64,000 nucleotides of DNA from NCBI GenBank assembly GCA_018823175.1, contig JAHJIY010000081.1:20551-84550 (forward strand), given 5' to 3'. The DNA is from Pseudomonadota bacterium. GTDB lineage: Bacteria; Desulfobacterota; Desulfobulbia; Desulfobulbales; JAHJIY01. The position numbers were made by a program, and so were the translations under genes. Under the pieces are notes generated by a model that ran no database searches, was not told the DNA's origin, and was given only the letters and a program-made list of their open reading frames with translations. How positions within the stretch are numbered: the stretch's first letter is position 1; each line of letters starts with the position of its first letter. This document shows positions 16,592 through 25,933 of the stretch, piece after piece.

Positions 16592-18715
16592 ATGAAAGTA
16601 AATCAGGAAATCATCGCTCAAGAACTACAGATTAAACCCGGCCAGGTATCGGCCGTTGCGGCCCTGTTTGACGATGGGGCCACGGTGCCGTTTATCGCCC
16701 GCTACCGAAAAGAAGCAACCGGCCTGCTGGATGAAACCAAGATTACCGCAATCCGGGACCGTCTTTCACAACTAGCCGAACTCGACAAACGTCGGGAGGC
16801 GATCATCACCTCCTTAACCGAACGCGCCCTGCTCGACAAAAAACTGCACCAGGAGATATTGACCGCCGCCAATCTGACCACCCTTGAAGATCTCTACCTG
16901 CCGCACCGCCCAAAGCGCCGGACCAGAAGTATCATTGCCAAAGAAAAAGGACTCGAACCACTGGCCCGCGCGATCTTCAAACAGGACAACAGTCCGCTCT
17001 CACCTGAAAAATTTATCAACCAGGAACAGGAAGTGCTTGATGCGGAGGAGGCCTTGGCCGGGGCCCGCGACATCATTGCCGAATGGATCAGTGAAGATGG
17101 GACGGCCCGCGCCGGATTGCGTAATTTCTTTGGGCGCAAGGCCTTGATCAACTCCAGGGTGGTCAAAAAAAATCAGGAGTCCGGGGCCAAGTTCAGGGAC
17201 TATTTTGATTGGCAGGAACCGACCGCCAAAATACCGGGTCATCGGCTGCTTGCCATGTTGCGCGGTGAAAACGAAAAAATATTGACCCTGGCCCTGCGTC
17301 CCCCCGAAGAAGAGGCCCTTGATCTTTTGCGGCAAAAATATGTGCGGGGAGACAATCTTGCGGCCCGACAAGTCTATCTAGCGGTTACCGACAGTTACAA
17401 ACGACTACTGGCCCCGTCGCTGGAGAACGAACTGCGCGCCAACCTTAAAGAACAGGCGGACCGCGAGGCGATCAAGGTTTTTGCCGAGAATTTGCGGGAA
17501 CTGCTACTCGCCTCACCCCTGGGCCGGAAACGAGTTATGGCCCTTGATCCAGGCTTTCGGACCGGCGCCAAACTGGTCTGCCTCGACGCCCAGGGCAAGC
17601 TTCTGCACTTCACCACCATCTATCCGACCCTCTCCGCCGGCCAGAGCCGGGAAGCAGAAAAAACAGTTACCGAGCTCTGCAAAAAATACCAGATTGAGGC
17701 CATTGCCATCGGTAACGGCACCGCCGGCCGGGAGACCGAGTCCTTTGTCCGGGCCCTCAACTTGGCACCGGACATAATCATCACCATGGTCGATGAAAGC
17801 GGCGCCTCGATCTACTCCGCCTCGGAAACGGCCAGGACGGAATTCCCAGACCACGACCTCACGGTTCGCGGTTCTGTATCAATCGGCCGCCGCCTCCAGG
17901 ACCCCTTAGCCGAATTGGTGAAACTAGACCCCAAAGTTATCGGGGTTGGCCAATATCAACATGACGTCAACCAGACGGCCCTGAAAAAAAGCCTGGATGA
18001 CACCGTCATCAGCTGCGTAAACAAGGTCGGGGTAGAACTCAACACGGCGAGCGCCGAACTGCTTAGCCATGTTTCCGGCCTGGGACCGGTATTGGCCAAA
18101 AACATCATCAAGTTCCGGAATGAAAACGGCCCATTTACCGACCGAAAAAAATTATTGAAGATTCCCCGTCTGGGGGGAAAGGCCTTTGAGCAATGCGCCG
18201 GTTTTTTACGAATCCAGGGCGCCGCCAATCCTCTAGACGCCAGCGCCGTTCACCCGGAACAATACCGAATAGTCGAACAGATGGCCAAGGATTGCGACTG
18301 TCAGGTAAACGACCTGATCAGCCAAACGGAAACCCGAGAGAAAATCGAACTAAACCGCTATGTCACCGAGACGGTTGGCCTACCGACCTTAACCGATATC
18401 ATCACGGAACTGGCCAAACCGGGCCGCGATCCCCGGGCAGGCTTCAGTCAGTTCTCCTTTGCCGAGGGGATCAACAGCATCGATGACCTGCATCCTGGAA
18501 TGAGGATTCCCGGACTCGTCACCAATGTGACCAAATTCGGGGCCTTTGTCGATATCGGCGTCCATCAGGACGGGTTGATTCACATCAGTCAACTGGCCGA
18601 CCGTTTTGTCAAAGATCCGGCGGAAGTGGTAAAGGTTCGGCAACAGGTAATGGTCCGGGTGTTGGAAATTGATCCCTTGCGAAAAAGGATCGCCCTTTCT
18701 CTGCGGAAAGACTAA
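16592..18715 (+). CDS. tex: Tex-family RNA-binding transcription accessory protein
   Basis: 707 residues, a complete Tex protein. The N-terminal helical region contains VPFIARYRKEATG. The YqgF-like RNase-H fold (about 310-440) shows MALDPGFRTG and IAIGNGTAGRE. Next come the helix-hairpin-helix part (VSGLGPVLAKNI, then LLKIPRLGGKAFEQ), and a C-terminal S1 domain (about 638-705: GLVTNVTKFGAFVDIGVHQDGL). Tex binds nucleic acids and influences transcription and stress survival. Length and domain order are normal. It starts 5 nt after the small membrane protein gene. Confidence 0.97.
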   Translation: MKVNQEIIAQELQIKPGQVSAVAALFDDGATVPFIARYRKEATGLLDETKITAIRDRLSQLAELDKRREAIITSLTERALLDKKLHQEILTAANLTTLEDLYLPHRPKRRTRSIIAKEKGLEPLARAIFKQDNSPLSPEKFINQEQEVLDAEEALAGARDIIAEWISEDGTARAGLRNFFGRKALINSRVVKKNQESGAKFRDYFDWQEPTAKIPGHRLLAMLRGENEKILTLALRPPEEEALDLLRQKYVRGDNLAARQVYLAVTDSYKRLLAPSLENELRANLKEQADREAIKVFAENLRELLLASPLGRKRVMALDPGFRTGAKLVCLDAQGKLLHFTTIYPTLSAGQSREAEKTVTELCKKYQIEAIAIGNGTAGRETESFVRALNLAPDIIITMVDESGASIYSASETARTEFPDHDLTVRGSVSIGRRLQDPLAELVKLDPKVIGVGQYQHDVNQTALKKSLDDTVISCVNKVGVELNTASAELLSHVSGLGPVLAKNIIKFRNENGPFTDRKKLLKIPRLGGKAFEQCAGFLRIQGAANPLDASAVHPEQYRIVEQMAKDCDCQVNDLISQTETREKIELNRYVTETVGLPTLTDIITELAKPGRDPRAGFSQFSFAEGINSIDDLHPGMRIPGLVTNVTKFGAFVDIGVHQDGLIHISQLADRFVKDPAEVVKVRQQVMVRVLEIDPLRKRIALSLRKD

Positions 18716-18850
18716 AAAAGCAGGAAAGGCAAAGTGTAATTTTCTTTCCTGAACACACCTCAAAGAGAATAGATAACATCAAATCTTCCAGGCCGGCTGT
18801 CATGGTCAGGATATTGACTTTTTACCAAACCGCAATTATTCAATAGACCG

Positions 18851-19771
18851 ATGAAAAAACACCGCCCTTTACATAAAAAAATCAGAGACCAGCTGTTTTA
18901 TCTGCTCGTCCTGATCATGATTAAACTGTTACGCCTCATGCCCAGAAAACCGGCGGTCAAACTTTTACGGATGCTTGGGGCGATAATTTTCCATCTGGGC
19001 GGCAGTACCCGTAGAAAGACAGTCAAGCACCTGACCCTGGCCTTTGGCCATGAAAAAACAGAGCAGGAAATAATCCAGATCGCCAGAAATAACTTTATCC
19101 ATTTATTCGGGGCAGCGGCGGATTTCTTCCGCCTGCCCTGCCTGTTGAAGAATGAGTTTAACGGACTGATCACCACCGAAGGATTACATCATCTGGAGCA
19201 GGCCTGGGCCGAAGGCAAAGGGGTAATGATGCTGACCGCCCATTTCGGCAACTGGGAACTACTTGCGGCCTGGCTGGCCTGGAATGGTTACCCGATGAAA
19301 GGAGTCGGCACCTCACTATTCGATCCACGCCTGGACAAACTAGTAGTCGAGACCAGGACCAAGGCCGGTATCACCAACATCGCGCGCGGTAAGGCAACCC
19401 GTGAGATCATGCGCACCTTAAAAGAAGGTGGGGCGATCGGCATGTTGATCGATCAGGACACCAAAGTGAAAAGCACCTTTGTCAATTTCTTCGGTTATCC
19501 CGCCTCAACCCCAACCGGCCCGACCCTACTGGCCCGCAAATTCAAGATTCCGATCATCCCCATATTTATCCACATGCGTGAGGACCTCACCTACCATATC
19601 GAAGGTTTCCCGCCCATTACCCAGGAATACAGCGACAATGAAGAGCGGGATATCACCATCAATACCCAGCGCTGCACGGACCTTTACGAACAGGTGATCC
19701 GCCGCCATCCGGCCCAATGGGTCTGGATGCATAAACGCTGGCACCGAAAACCCACACCGAATATCTCATAA
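18851..19771 (+). CDS. LpxL/LpxM-like lysophospholipid (lipid A) acyltransferase
   Basis: 306 residues with an N-terminal hydrophobic helix (about 14-30) and the intact catalytic motif HFGNWE (His131, Glu136). IGMLIDQDTK and the later FIHMREDLTYHIEGFPPI are typical of the late lipid A acyltransferases. They add secondary acyl chains to Kdo2-lipid A at the inner membrane. It differs from the cluster paralogue at 7.8 kb, which has Gln in place of the acid, so this one is the likely housekeeping enzyme. It stands alone after tex. Confidence 0.85.
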   Translation: MKKHRPLHKKIRDQLFYLLVLIMIKLLRLMPRKPAVKLLRMLGAIIFHLGGSTRRKTVKHLTLAFGHEKTEQEIIQIARNNFIHLFGAAADFFRLPCLLKNEFNGLITTEGLHHLEQAWAEGKGVMMLTAHFGNWELLAAWLAWNGYPMKGVGTSLFDPRLDKLVVETRTKAGITNIARGKATREIMRTLKEGGAIGMLIDQDTKVKSTFVNFFGYPASTPTGPTLLARKFKIPIIPIFIHMREDLTYHIEGFPPITQEYSDNEERDITINTQRCTDLYEQVIRRHPAQWVWMHKRWHRKPTPNIS

Positions 19772-19936
19772 AGCAAATTAACCACAAATACCGGCGGCTA
19801 AACAACCTGATCAGCCGGGCAGATTTGCCAGGCCTGTCTAGGTGCATTTCGAAATAATAGGGGGAAGCCAAAACGGCTGGGGAAAAACAATGGCTGATTA
19901 TTATTGATCAGGCGACCAACAAATTAGTGTTCGCTC

Positions 19937-20425
19937 TTAAGCCACCAAAACATTGCGCAAAGGATTATCCTCTGTGACCCGACTCATTACGGCCGCGTTA
20001 AATGAATCGGCATTTTTTAAGGGAAACGTCACATAGGTATTTTTGCCGCCTTTTTTGCTACTGATCGATAAAAGCCGAAAAGGAAATAAATTAATGATCC
20101 GGGCATCTTTAATATCGGAAAATTCAACGCTGCGGCGCACAAACCCAAAGAGGTCATAACCGTATATTCTTTGATCATCAACCCCGTATTTATAGATTTT
20201 CACGATAACACCATAAAAGAGGATCATGGCCAACCAGGAAACCAGAGATATTATCGAAATATTTTTAAGCTCCTGACTACTCAGATCAAACTCAAGAACC
20301 CCCTCTTGCGCAAACCAGAAGTAGATATTCTGGACATATAAAACCAGGGCGACCACAACCAGAAAAACCAGAGCCAGCAAGAATAACGTTTTATACTTGA
20401 GCCTGAAATATTCGGTCTCAGCCAT
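19937..20425 (-). CDS. Membrane protein with bacterial PH-like domain
   Basis: About 162 residues: two hydrophobic segments (roughly 13-35 and 53-75), then a soluble domain with KYGVDDQRIYGYDLFGFVRR, VEFSDIKDARII and KKGGKNTYVTFPL. That pattern (strand, reference residue, strand, S/D-I-x turn) fits bacterial PH domains. I start at the ATG at 20425, which has GGGAG 8 nt upstream; the longer frame begins with TTG. Function unknown. Confidence 0.6.
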   Translation of the reverse strand: MAETEYFRLKYKTLFLLALVFLVVVALVLYVQNIYFWFAQEGVLEFDLSSQELKNISIISLVSWLAMILFYGVIVKIYKYGVDDQRIYGYDLFGFVRRSVEFSDIKDARIINLFPFRLLSISSKKGGKNTYVTFPLKNADSFNAAVMSRVTEDNPLRNVLVA

Positions 20426-20602
20426 TTTCAATTCTCCCGCGATATTTTTTGTAAAGTCAACTTGTTACCTGCAAATCTATCAAGTTGCCCAACCAAAGTC
20501 AAACTACTTTTCATGACAGTTACATTGTGCTTGCCGGCGGCAATGAACCGCCCGTTCAACTAGCTTAAATTTGCATGTATTTTCAGCCACATCCTTTACT
20601 GG

Positions 20603-21160
20603 TCAGTTGTCGATCTCCTGGAGAATTACCGATTCCAGATGAAAAATCTGCGACTCATAGGCCGGCAGGTTGCCTCCTTCGCCCACCCCATCGTTATTAC
20701 AATCCAGAAATAAACCGTCCTGACTTTTAATCGTACCCCGAAGATGCATCACATAATCAGCATTTTCAATTGGTGCACTGGAGAGCCAGGTAATGAAGTT
20801 TGGTCTCACCTGCACCTTATTATTCTGGGTGGCGGCATCGACCCAGAAATTGTTCTCATTTTTTTTGAGCAGTCGAATATTAAGGTTTGGCTGGACCGTG
20901 CTAGAGTCGATATTTTTATTGAAAATAACCCCCGCCGCAAGATAGGTCATGTTGTCGACATGGACCGGGCTGAACTGCACCGAGGTTACCCGGAAAGAGC
21001 TGGCAACTGCGGTGGCCCCTTTTGCTGATTTGGAAATAGCCATTTTTCGAGGAACAGTCTTGCTCGGCACGTCAGTAACTGATTTCGCCTGCACACAATC
21101 GACAATGCTACCTATGGGAAGAAGACAGAGAACCAAAAGTATTCTTGTGAATAATTTCAT
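20603..21160 (-). CDS. Secreted protein, possible Ig-like (SbsA-type) domain
   Basis: About 185 residues. The ATG at 21160 is chosen because GGAGG lies 6 nt upstream and the protein then begins with a clear signal peptide (MKLFTRILLVLCLLPIG...). The mature part has NMTYLAAGVIFNKNIDSSTVQPNLNI and APIENADYVMHLRGTIKSQDGLFLDCNNDGVGE, similar in layout to bacterial Ig-like domains that start with a cluster of bonds around a tip, plus a calcium-loop-like DCNNDGVGEG. Function unknown. Confidence 0.55.
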   Translation of the reverse strand: MKLFTRILLVLCLLPIGSIVDCVQAKSVTDVPSKTVPRKMAISKSAKGATAVASSFRVTSVQFSPVHVDNMTYLAAGVIFNKNIDSSTVQPNLNIRLLKKNENNFWVDAATQNNKVQVRPNFITWLSSAPIENADYVMHLRGTIKSQDGLFLDCNNDGVGEGGNLPAYESQIFHLESVILQEIDN

Positions 21161-21402
21161 GCATACCTCCTTGCCCCATATGTGGGCATCCATGTTCACT
21201 AAAAATCTAGACCGACCATCTTTACTATCGCCAGTTTCCATCAATTGCCGAAGTGTTCCCAGCAGATAAACAAATCAGTTTTTAAGCCACATAACTTTTC
21301 AACTTACGGCCAGCACCTTAAATCGGAACAGCAAAGCATGAAAGTCACGAGTAACAAGAAAAAAAACTCGTTCCCTGTCAGTTTCAGATGAATTTCGGCA
21401 GG

Positions 21403-22332
21403 TTAATACCACCGCCAAAGTGCTAAAATTAATGATATCACAAAGACAAATCCCAGGTTCATATACGCCATGAAATAAAAAACTTTTTCATGAATTTCAG
21501 AATGATGATTTCCTTTCTCCCCGGAAAGTTTACCAACCTCCGGCATAGCTAAAATTTTATCTTCGCCATGTGGTGCTTGTCCAAGTATCTCCGTCAAATC
21601 AGTTCCAACATGATGTCTTTTCATATGAATGCCGTGCCCCCAACGTTTACTTTGGGTTACATCATAAATTTTTCCTTTATAGGCAAAATAAGCCAGCCGA
21701 CCTTCTTCACCGTCAAAATTCGCCAATTCGGCAAGAGTGAATACCCCTGAATCAGACATTTTAGTTGTTTTCTTCTTTCTTAATTTTGGACCAATTACCA
21801 AAACAACAAATAGAGCAGACAGCACCATAATGGAAAAAATAACAATTTTAATAAGCAGGAGAATACCAAACTGCGAAGATAGCATCAGGCTAAAAGATGG
21901 GACCTTATAATAAGTCAGAATTGCTCCCGTAAGCGCCATAATTGCCATTGAAGCGATGCCAACCCTGACCTCTCCCCGCGGCAAACCCTGAGAGGCGTAG
22001 GCTGGCTTTAAAACAAGGTGGACGTAGAGAATTGTTCCAAACCACATGAAGGCGGTCATAATGTGGATGTATCCGATGATTAACTTGAATATCCGCGCTA
22101 TCGTGCCTTTGGTTGGGTTAATTTGTTCAGTCCGGGGTGAAACTGCCAAATAATACCCCTGCCCGGTTTGGGTAAGTACACCACCTCCCAATTGATCAAA
22201 ATGACATATATTGCATGCTGTGCCGGTAGCCTCAGCGTACTCTTCCGTTGCATTTACTAAAGCCGAGATAGCGACAGCCAGAAAAAAGACAATCAGAATT
22301 ATCCGGATATAATTTTGCCTTTCCATATTCAT
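21403..22332 (-). CDS. CxxCH / CopD-like membrane / cytochrome b5-like haem-binding fusion
   Basis: 309 residues in three parts. After a signal or anchor helix (10-27) comes a covalent haem site, CNICH (Cys40, Cys43, His44). Then four membrane segments (about 82-200 and the C-terminus) resemble the CopD family (YIHIMTAFMWFGTILYVHLVLKP). A soluble cytochrome-b5-like module follows (FTLAELANFDGEEGRLAYFAYKGKIYDV, then HMKRHHVGTDLTE, APHGEDKIL) with likely His ligands, and a final helix. It could carry electrons across or along the inner membrane. The combination of c-type and b5-type haem sites is unusual. Confidence 0.7.
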   Translation of the reverse strand: MNMERQNYIRIILIVFFLAVAISALVNATEEYAEATGTACNICHFDQLGGGVLTQTGQGYYLAVSPRTEQINPTKGTIARIFKLIIGYIHIMTAFMWFGTILYVHLVLKPAYASQGLPRGEVRVGIASMAIMALTGAILTYYKVPSFSLMLSSQFGILLLIKIVIFSIMVLSALFVVLVIGPKLRKKKTTKMSDSGVFTLAELANFDGEEGRLAYFAYKGKIYDVTQSKRWGHGIHMKRHHVGTDLTEILGQAPHGEDKILAMPEVGKLSGEKGNHHSEIHEKVFYFMAYMNLGFVFVISLILALWRWY

Positions 22333-22728
22333 TTTTCACTTAAAAAAGAGGAACCTACGTCGCCAACCTTCTTCCACCATCCTTTACCTATCCTAAAGTT
22401 ACATCATTACTGTTGCCATGTTCTGTTTGAAAGAGCAAGTCGATCCACCAATAATTATCAAATGGTGACACCTTTTATTTCTTATCCTTGTCAACGAGTC
22501 TATCAAAAGAATAACGGAAATTGGTTTATTTGGGCGACTGCTGCTAACCTATAAACCGACACACGAGATCACCATTGCCTTCGGATGATATTTTAGATAT
22601 CCTTTATGTATAATGGGTTTTTTCCTTTCAGCCCTGCAAATTACGCCTATGTTTAGAGCCGAATATAGATGTGCGGTGGCTGGCAAGACCGCAAAAAACT
22701 AAATCGAGCCAAAGCAAAAGAGGACGGA
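22333..22728. other. Intergenic stretch, nothing recognised
   Basis: Between the divergent haem-protein and lipoprotein genes. No convincing coding frame, RNA or repeat was seen. It should contain the divergent promoters. Confidence 0.4.
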
Positions 22729-23316
22729 ATGGAGAAATATTTGAAATTTTCAGCTATTTTTATTTTTCTATTTTTCTTTTCTGGTTGCGCTAATCTTCTG
22801 CCGTCAAGCAAAACGATCGTCGATTCCCCCTGGCATAATTTCGACAGTGCCAGATTGGAGTATGAAAAAATTATCCCAGGGACCACAAACGTCGATGACC
22901 TGAAAAAGATGAAATTTAATCCTTTTGAAATTCCAAATATTCGAATCATGAATGTAACTGAAATCATCAGTGTATTTTTACCGAATCCTTCGGTAAAAAT
23001 AGAACAATTGGACCCTGGAATTCAAGAATGCATAGAAAGCAGATCCAGCTGTACAGCCTATAAAATTGAACCAGGCCAAGTTAGTCTAAAACGGGTCGGA
23101 AATTTCTGGGCCGATCTCTTCACCTTCAAGCGGCACACGATAGAGACGGGATGGGAATTCCGGGGTTTAATCACAATTGTTGACAATGTGGTCACGTACA
23201 AAGACCCGGCAGGAGGAAAACCATTACTAAGAAAAGAAGAAATAAAAAATAAACCATTAGGCCCCCTACAGGAGATAGGAAACATCATCGTCTCTGGTGC
23301 TCAAGACTTATTGTAA
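22729..23316 (+). CDS. Outer-membrane lipoprotein of unknown function
   Basis: About 195 residues from the ATG at 22729, which follows an AGAGGA site. The N-terminus is a lipoprotein signal with lipobox FSGCAN (Cys about 20). The mature part has GTTNVDDLKKM, reminiscent of SmpA/BamE-type lipoproteins, and a ELSSRSSCTAYKIEPG-like loop with Cys residues. The longer upstream start would add a charged leader before the signal and is unlikely. Exact role unknown. Confidence 0.6.
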   Translation: MEKYLKFSAIFIFLFFFSGCANLLPSSKTIVDSPWHNFDSARLEYEKIIPGTTNVDDLKKMKFNPFEIPNIRIMNVTEIISVFLPNPSVKIEQLDPGIQECIESRSSCTAYKIEPGQVSLKRVGNFWADLFTFKRHTIETGWEFRGLITIVDNVVTYKDPAGGKPLLRKEEIKNKPLGPLQEIGNIIVSGAQDLL

Positions 23317-23338
23317 ATTTAAATATCCTGATCCTGGT

Positions 23339-23378
23339 AAAACTGAGTTGAGCCCGCAGTTCGGTTCAAACTAAAGCA
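23339..23378 (+). repeat. Degenerate copy of interspersed palindromic repeat family I
   Basis: Contains ACTGAGTTGAGCCCGCAG then TTCGGTTCAAACTAAAGC. TTGAGCC and GGTTCAA pair around a short loop. It matches the core of copies at 43743, 54541 and 58784. Confidence 0.5.
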
Positions 23379-23577
23379 CTGATTATTGCATCCCCAATGT
23401 TTTACGCACAAGATTCATTTATGTGCTATAAATTTTCTATTGATTTATTTATCTGTATCAGATCAGAATCTAGTTAAGTCTTTTTATTTCATTTGAGTTT
23501 CGTCAGTTAAAACTTACATATAATAATTACATACATTCCAAAATAATTTCTGATCAAAAATTATAAGCCAGGCACCA

Positions 23578-24267
23578 ATGAATCACGCAAACGGACAAAT
23601 TTCAGATCAAAATGAGTTACGCCTCGCTTTGAAAAATTGCGAAAGGAGATATGATGAACTCCTTAGGGCCGTAACCGACTACACCTATACCGTCACCGTT
23701 GAAAACGGGGTTGCCATTAAGACAACTCACAGCGCCGCCTGTGCCGGTGTTACCGGTTTTTCATCCGAAGAATATGATGCCCAGCCTTATCTTTGGTTGT
23801 CCATGATCTGCGCAGAAGATCGGGACAATGTCCTGCAACAGACTTCCGACATCCTTGCCGGACAGGATTTTTCAGTCATTGAACACCGAATCCATCACAA
23901 GGACGGTTCGATCAGATGGGTCCAAAATACAATCGTCAGACGATATAATGCCAATAATCAGCTGGATGCCTATGACGGTCTTGTTCGGGATATCACAGCC
24001 CGGAAAATTAACGAGACGGAAAAAGAGGAACTCATTGTTAAGTTGCAGCAGTCATTAAAGGAAATCAAAACATTAAGAGGAATCCTTCCCCTTTGTTCCT
24101 TCTGCAAGAAAATTCGTGATTACCAGGGTTATTGGGAACAAGTTGATGTGTATATCAAACACCATTCCGATGCTGACATAAGTCATAGTATCTGCCCGGA
24201 TTGTATGGAAAAACATTATCCCGAGGAATATGAAGCTCTTTTGCGTAACGGGAAAATAATTAAGTAA
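23578..24267 (+). CDS. PAS-domain protein with C-terminal Cys-pair module
   Basis: 229 residues. A PAS/PAC sensor domain spans about 15-140 (YDELLRAVTDYTYTV, FSVIEHRIHHKDGSIRWVQ, YDGLVRDITARK). A short coiled linker leads to a module often seen at the end of signalling proteins in this phylum: LPLCSFCKKIRDYQGYWEQV then ISHSICPDCMEKHYPEEY. The two Cys pairs (CSFC and CPDC) probably bind metal. There is no kinase, cyclase or regulator domain, so the output is unclear; it may interact with a partner. Confidence 0.7.
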   Translation: MNHANGQISDQNELRLALKNCERRYDELLRAVTDYTYTVTVENGVAIKTTHSAACAGVTGFSSEEYDAQPYLWLSMICAEDRDNVLQQTSDILAGQDFSVIEHRIHHKDGSIRWVQNTIVRRYNANNQLDAYDGLVRDITARKINETEKEELIVKLQQSLKEIKTLRGILPLCSFCKKIRDYQGYWEQVDVYIKHHSDADISHSICPDCMEKHYPEEYEALLRNGKIIK

Positions 24268-24320
24268 TAAAAAAATTAAAACCTCCACCCACCCTGACAA
24301 GTATTGTTATTTATGACTAA

Positions 24321-25280
24321 TTATAATTTACCAGGATAAATCGGCACAAGATAACGTTCCTGGAAATCAACCCCGGGCGCTTCAGCGCATACTTCCAGTT
24401 CCCAAAAAATGATTCTCAGTTTTTCGGACAGATTGCTCCCCGGTGCGGTGGCCGGCACATCAAACGAAAGAGAAATCAGGCAATTGGACGGACAATCCAC
24501 CGGTCCCTCTGTCTTTCGAATAGCGGCCCACAGCTGTTCATGAATAAGAATGGTGCTCCGCTGCTTACCCGTTCCTCTTGACTCCATCCATTCTTCCACG
24601 CATCGCAACACAAACGTGATTCTTGTGGCCCTCTCAAGTCCGGCCGGAGCGAACCACCTGAATTCGGCAGGAAGCCCGGTGAGAATCGGAAACATTTCAT
24701 ACTCAAGCCTGCTCTTGCCATACTTGACTGCGACCAGAATTCGCCTGACAAGTTCAATCGCCGATAACAAAAGACAGAGATCAAACACCGACACGATAAC
24801 CTTGACCATCAACTCTCCGGCCTCGGAGAGCCAAGCCCACCAATTGAACGGCGCCAAAAACACGGCAAAAAACATAGTGGCGCCGAGTGATTTCCCGACC
24901 GGTTCCCAGGTCGATTTCGTAATCCCCTTAAGATCCCATGGATAGTCGGCATAAACTTCCGAGCGAGGATGTCGAGCAGCCATAATCTGACGTCGTATGA
25001 CCAATAACCGCTCCTGAAGTACCATAGACCAGACGAGCAGTCCGCTGACCGCGAAGATCACACCGATCAAAGCAAGGACCCAGTTCGGCGCGTGAACGGT
25101 TGCAGGATCAACCGGAACGACTTTCAAGCCGACAAGAACAATTAATATCCCCACGATGACAAAAACAGATCCAAACAAAAATCCTCCCAAAACTCCAAGA
25201 CCGGTAGTTTTCGCCACCCTTTCCGTTCGATGCGCCAGCCGCACCCGTTCCATCTCAACAACACTTTCCGAAAGCCTCAA
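24321..25280 (-). CDS. Membrane protein of unknown function
   Basis: 319 residues with four hydrophobic segments (about 28-50, 66-86, 133-152, 163-185) and a C-terminal soluble half. The tail (SLSFDVPATAPGSNL then IIFWELEVCAEAPGVDFQERYLVPIY) looks like an arrestin-like beta domain that follows membrane segments in some DUF3592-type proteins. I do not place it in a named family with confidence. It stands alone. Confidence 0.5.
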   Translation of the reverse strand: MRLSESVVEMERVRLAHRTERVAKTTGLGVLGGFLFGSVFVIVGILIVLVGLKVVPVDPATVHAPNWVLALIGVIFAVSGLLVWSMVLQERLLVIRRQIMAARHPRSEVYADYPWDLKGITKSTWEPVGKSLGATMFFAVFLAPFNWWAWLSEAGELMVKVIVSVFDLCLLLSAIELVRRILVAVKYGKSRLEYEMFPILTGLPAEFRWFAPAGLERATRITFVLRCVEEWMESRGTGKQRSTILIHEQLWAAIRKTEGPVDCPSNCLISLSFDVPATAPGSNLSEKLRIIFWELEVCAEAPGVDFQERYLVPIYPGKL

Positions 25281-25933
25281 ATATTCACCTCATCTTAGAA
25301 ACAATGTAATAAATACAATATAATGAAAATAAGTTCAGGAATCACCCAGACCATAATATCAAACCAATTACTTAAACACTCGCACCTAAATCGATCAATC
25401 CCTCAATAATCGTCCAGCCTTGATCCTAAGAGGAAACCAACCATCAGTTATCCAAACCGACATTATTTTCACGTTGACTCTCCCCTCTCCTATCCTGTAT
25501 TGAATAGTTAATTTGTTTTAAGAATATAGATAACCATAATCACCACAATCTCTCTTCTTCGATGGGGGAATTGCTCCGGACAAATATCTATAATCCTGCT
25601 ACGTTAGGCAGAATAAATATTCAGTGGATAAGAAACATAGCAAACTTGCGAACAGGGGTTCTGTAACTGAACTATACTCGATCTATATTTAACCCTCTCT
25701 CACTCCGACCTTTGCCAATACCTATGCAATTATCGGACGAATAGGTTATCAATATTTTTATGATGAATACATCGGTTCTGGTTTTTGGTTTTGGGGAACC
25801 AAAAAAAATTGAAGACTTTAACAATAATCCACTTTCCACCCAATTCTTCACCACGCTTGACAACATGTATCATATTTAATCCAGCAGCAAAATATCCTTT
25901 TAAAATTAATAAACAAGCGCCAACCTAACATTG
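25281..25933. other. Long AT-rich intergenic region, nothing recognised
   Basis: About 650 nt between divergent genes. A 64-codon open frame on the minus strand (25672-25866) lacks a ribosome site and a recognisable product. No tRNA, repeat or clear hairpin was seen. Confidence 0.4.

Noticed and set aside
18716..18850. Terminator after tex
   Set aside because: AGGAAAG/CTTTCCT pair across a 15-nt loop but no U-run follows, so the call is too weak.
25672..25866. 64-codon open frame in the long intergenic region
   Set aside because: No ribosome site, atypical composition, no recognisable product.
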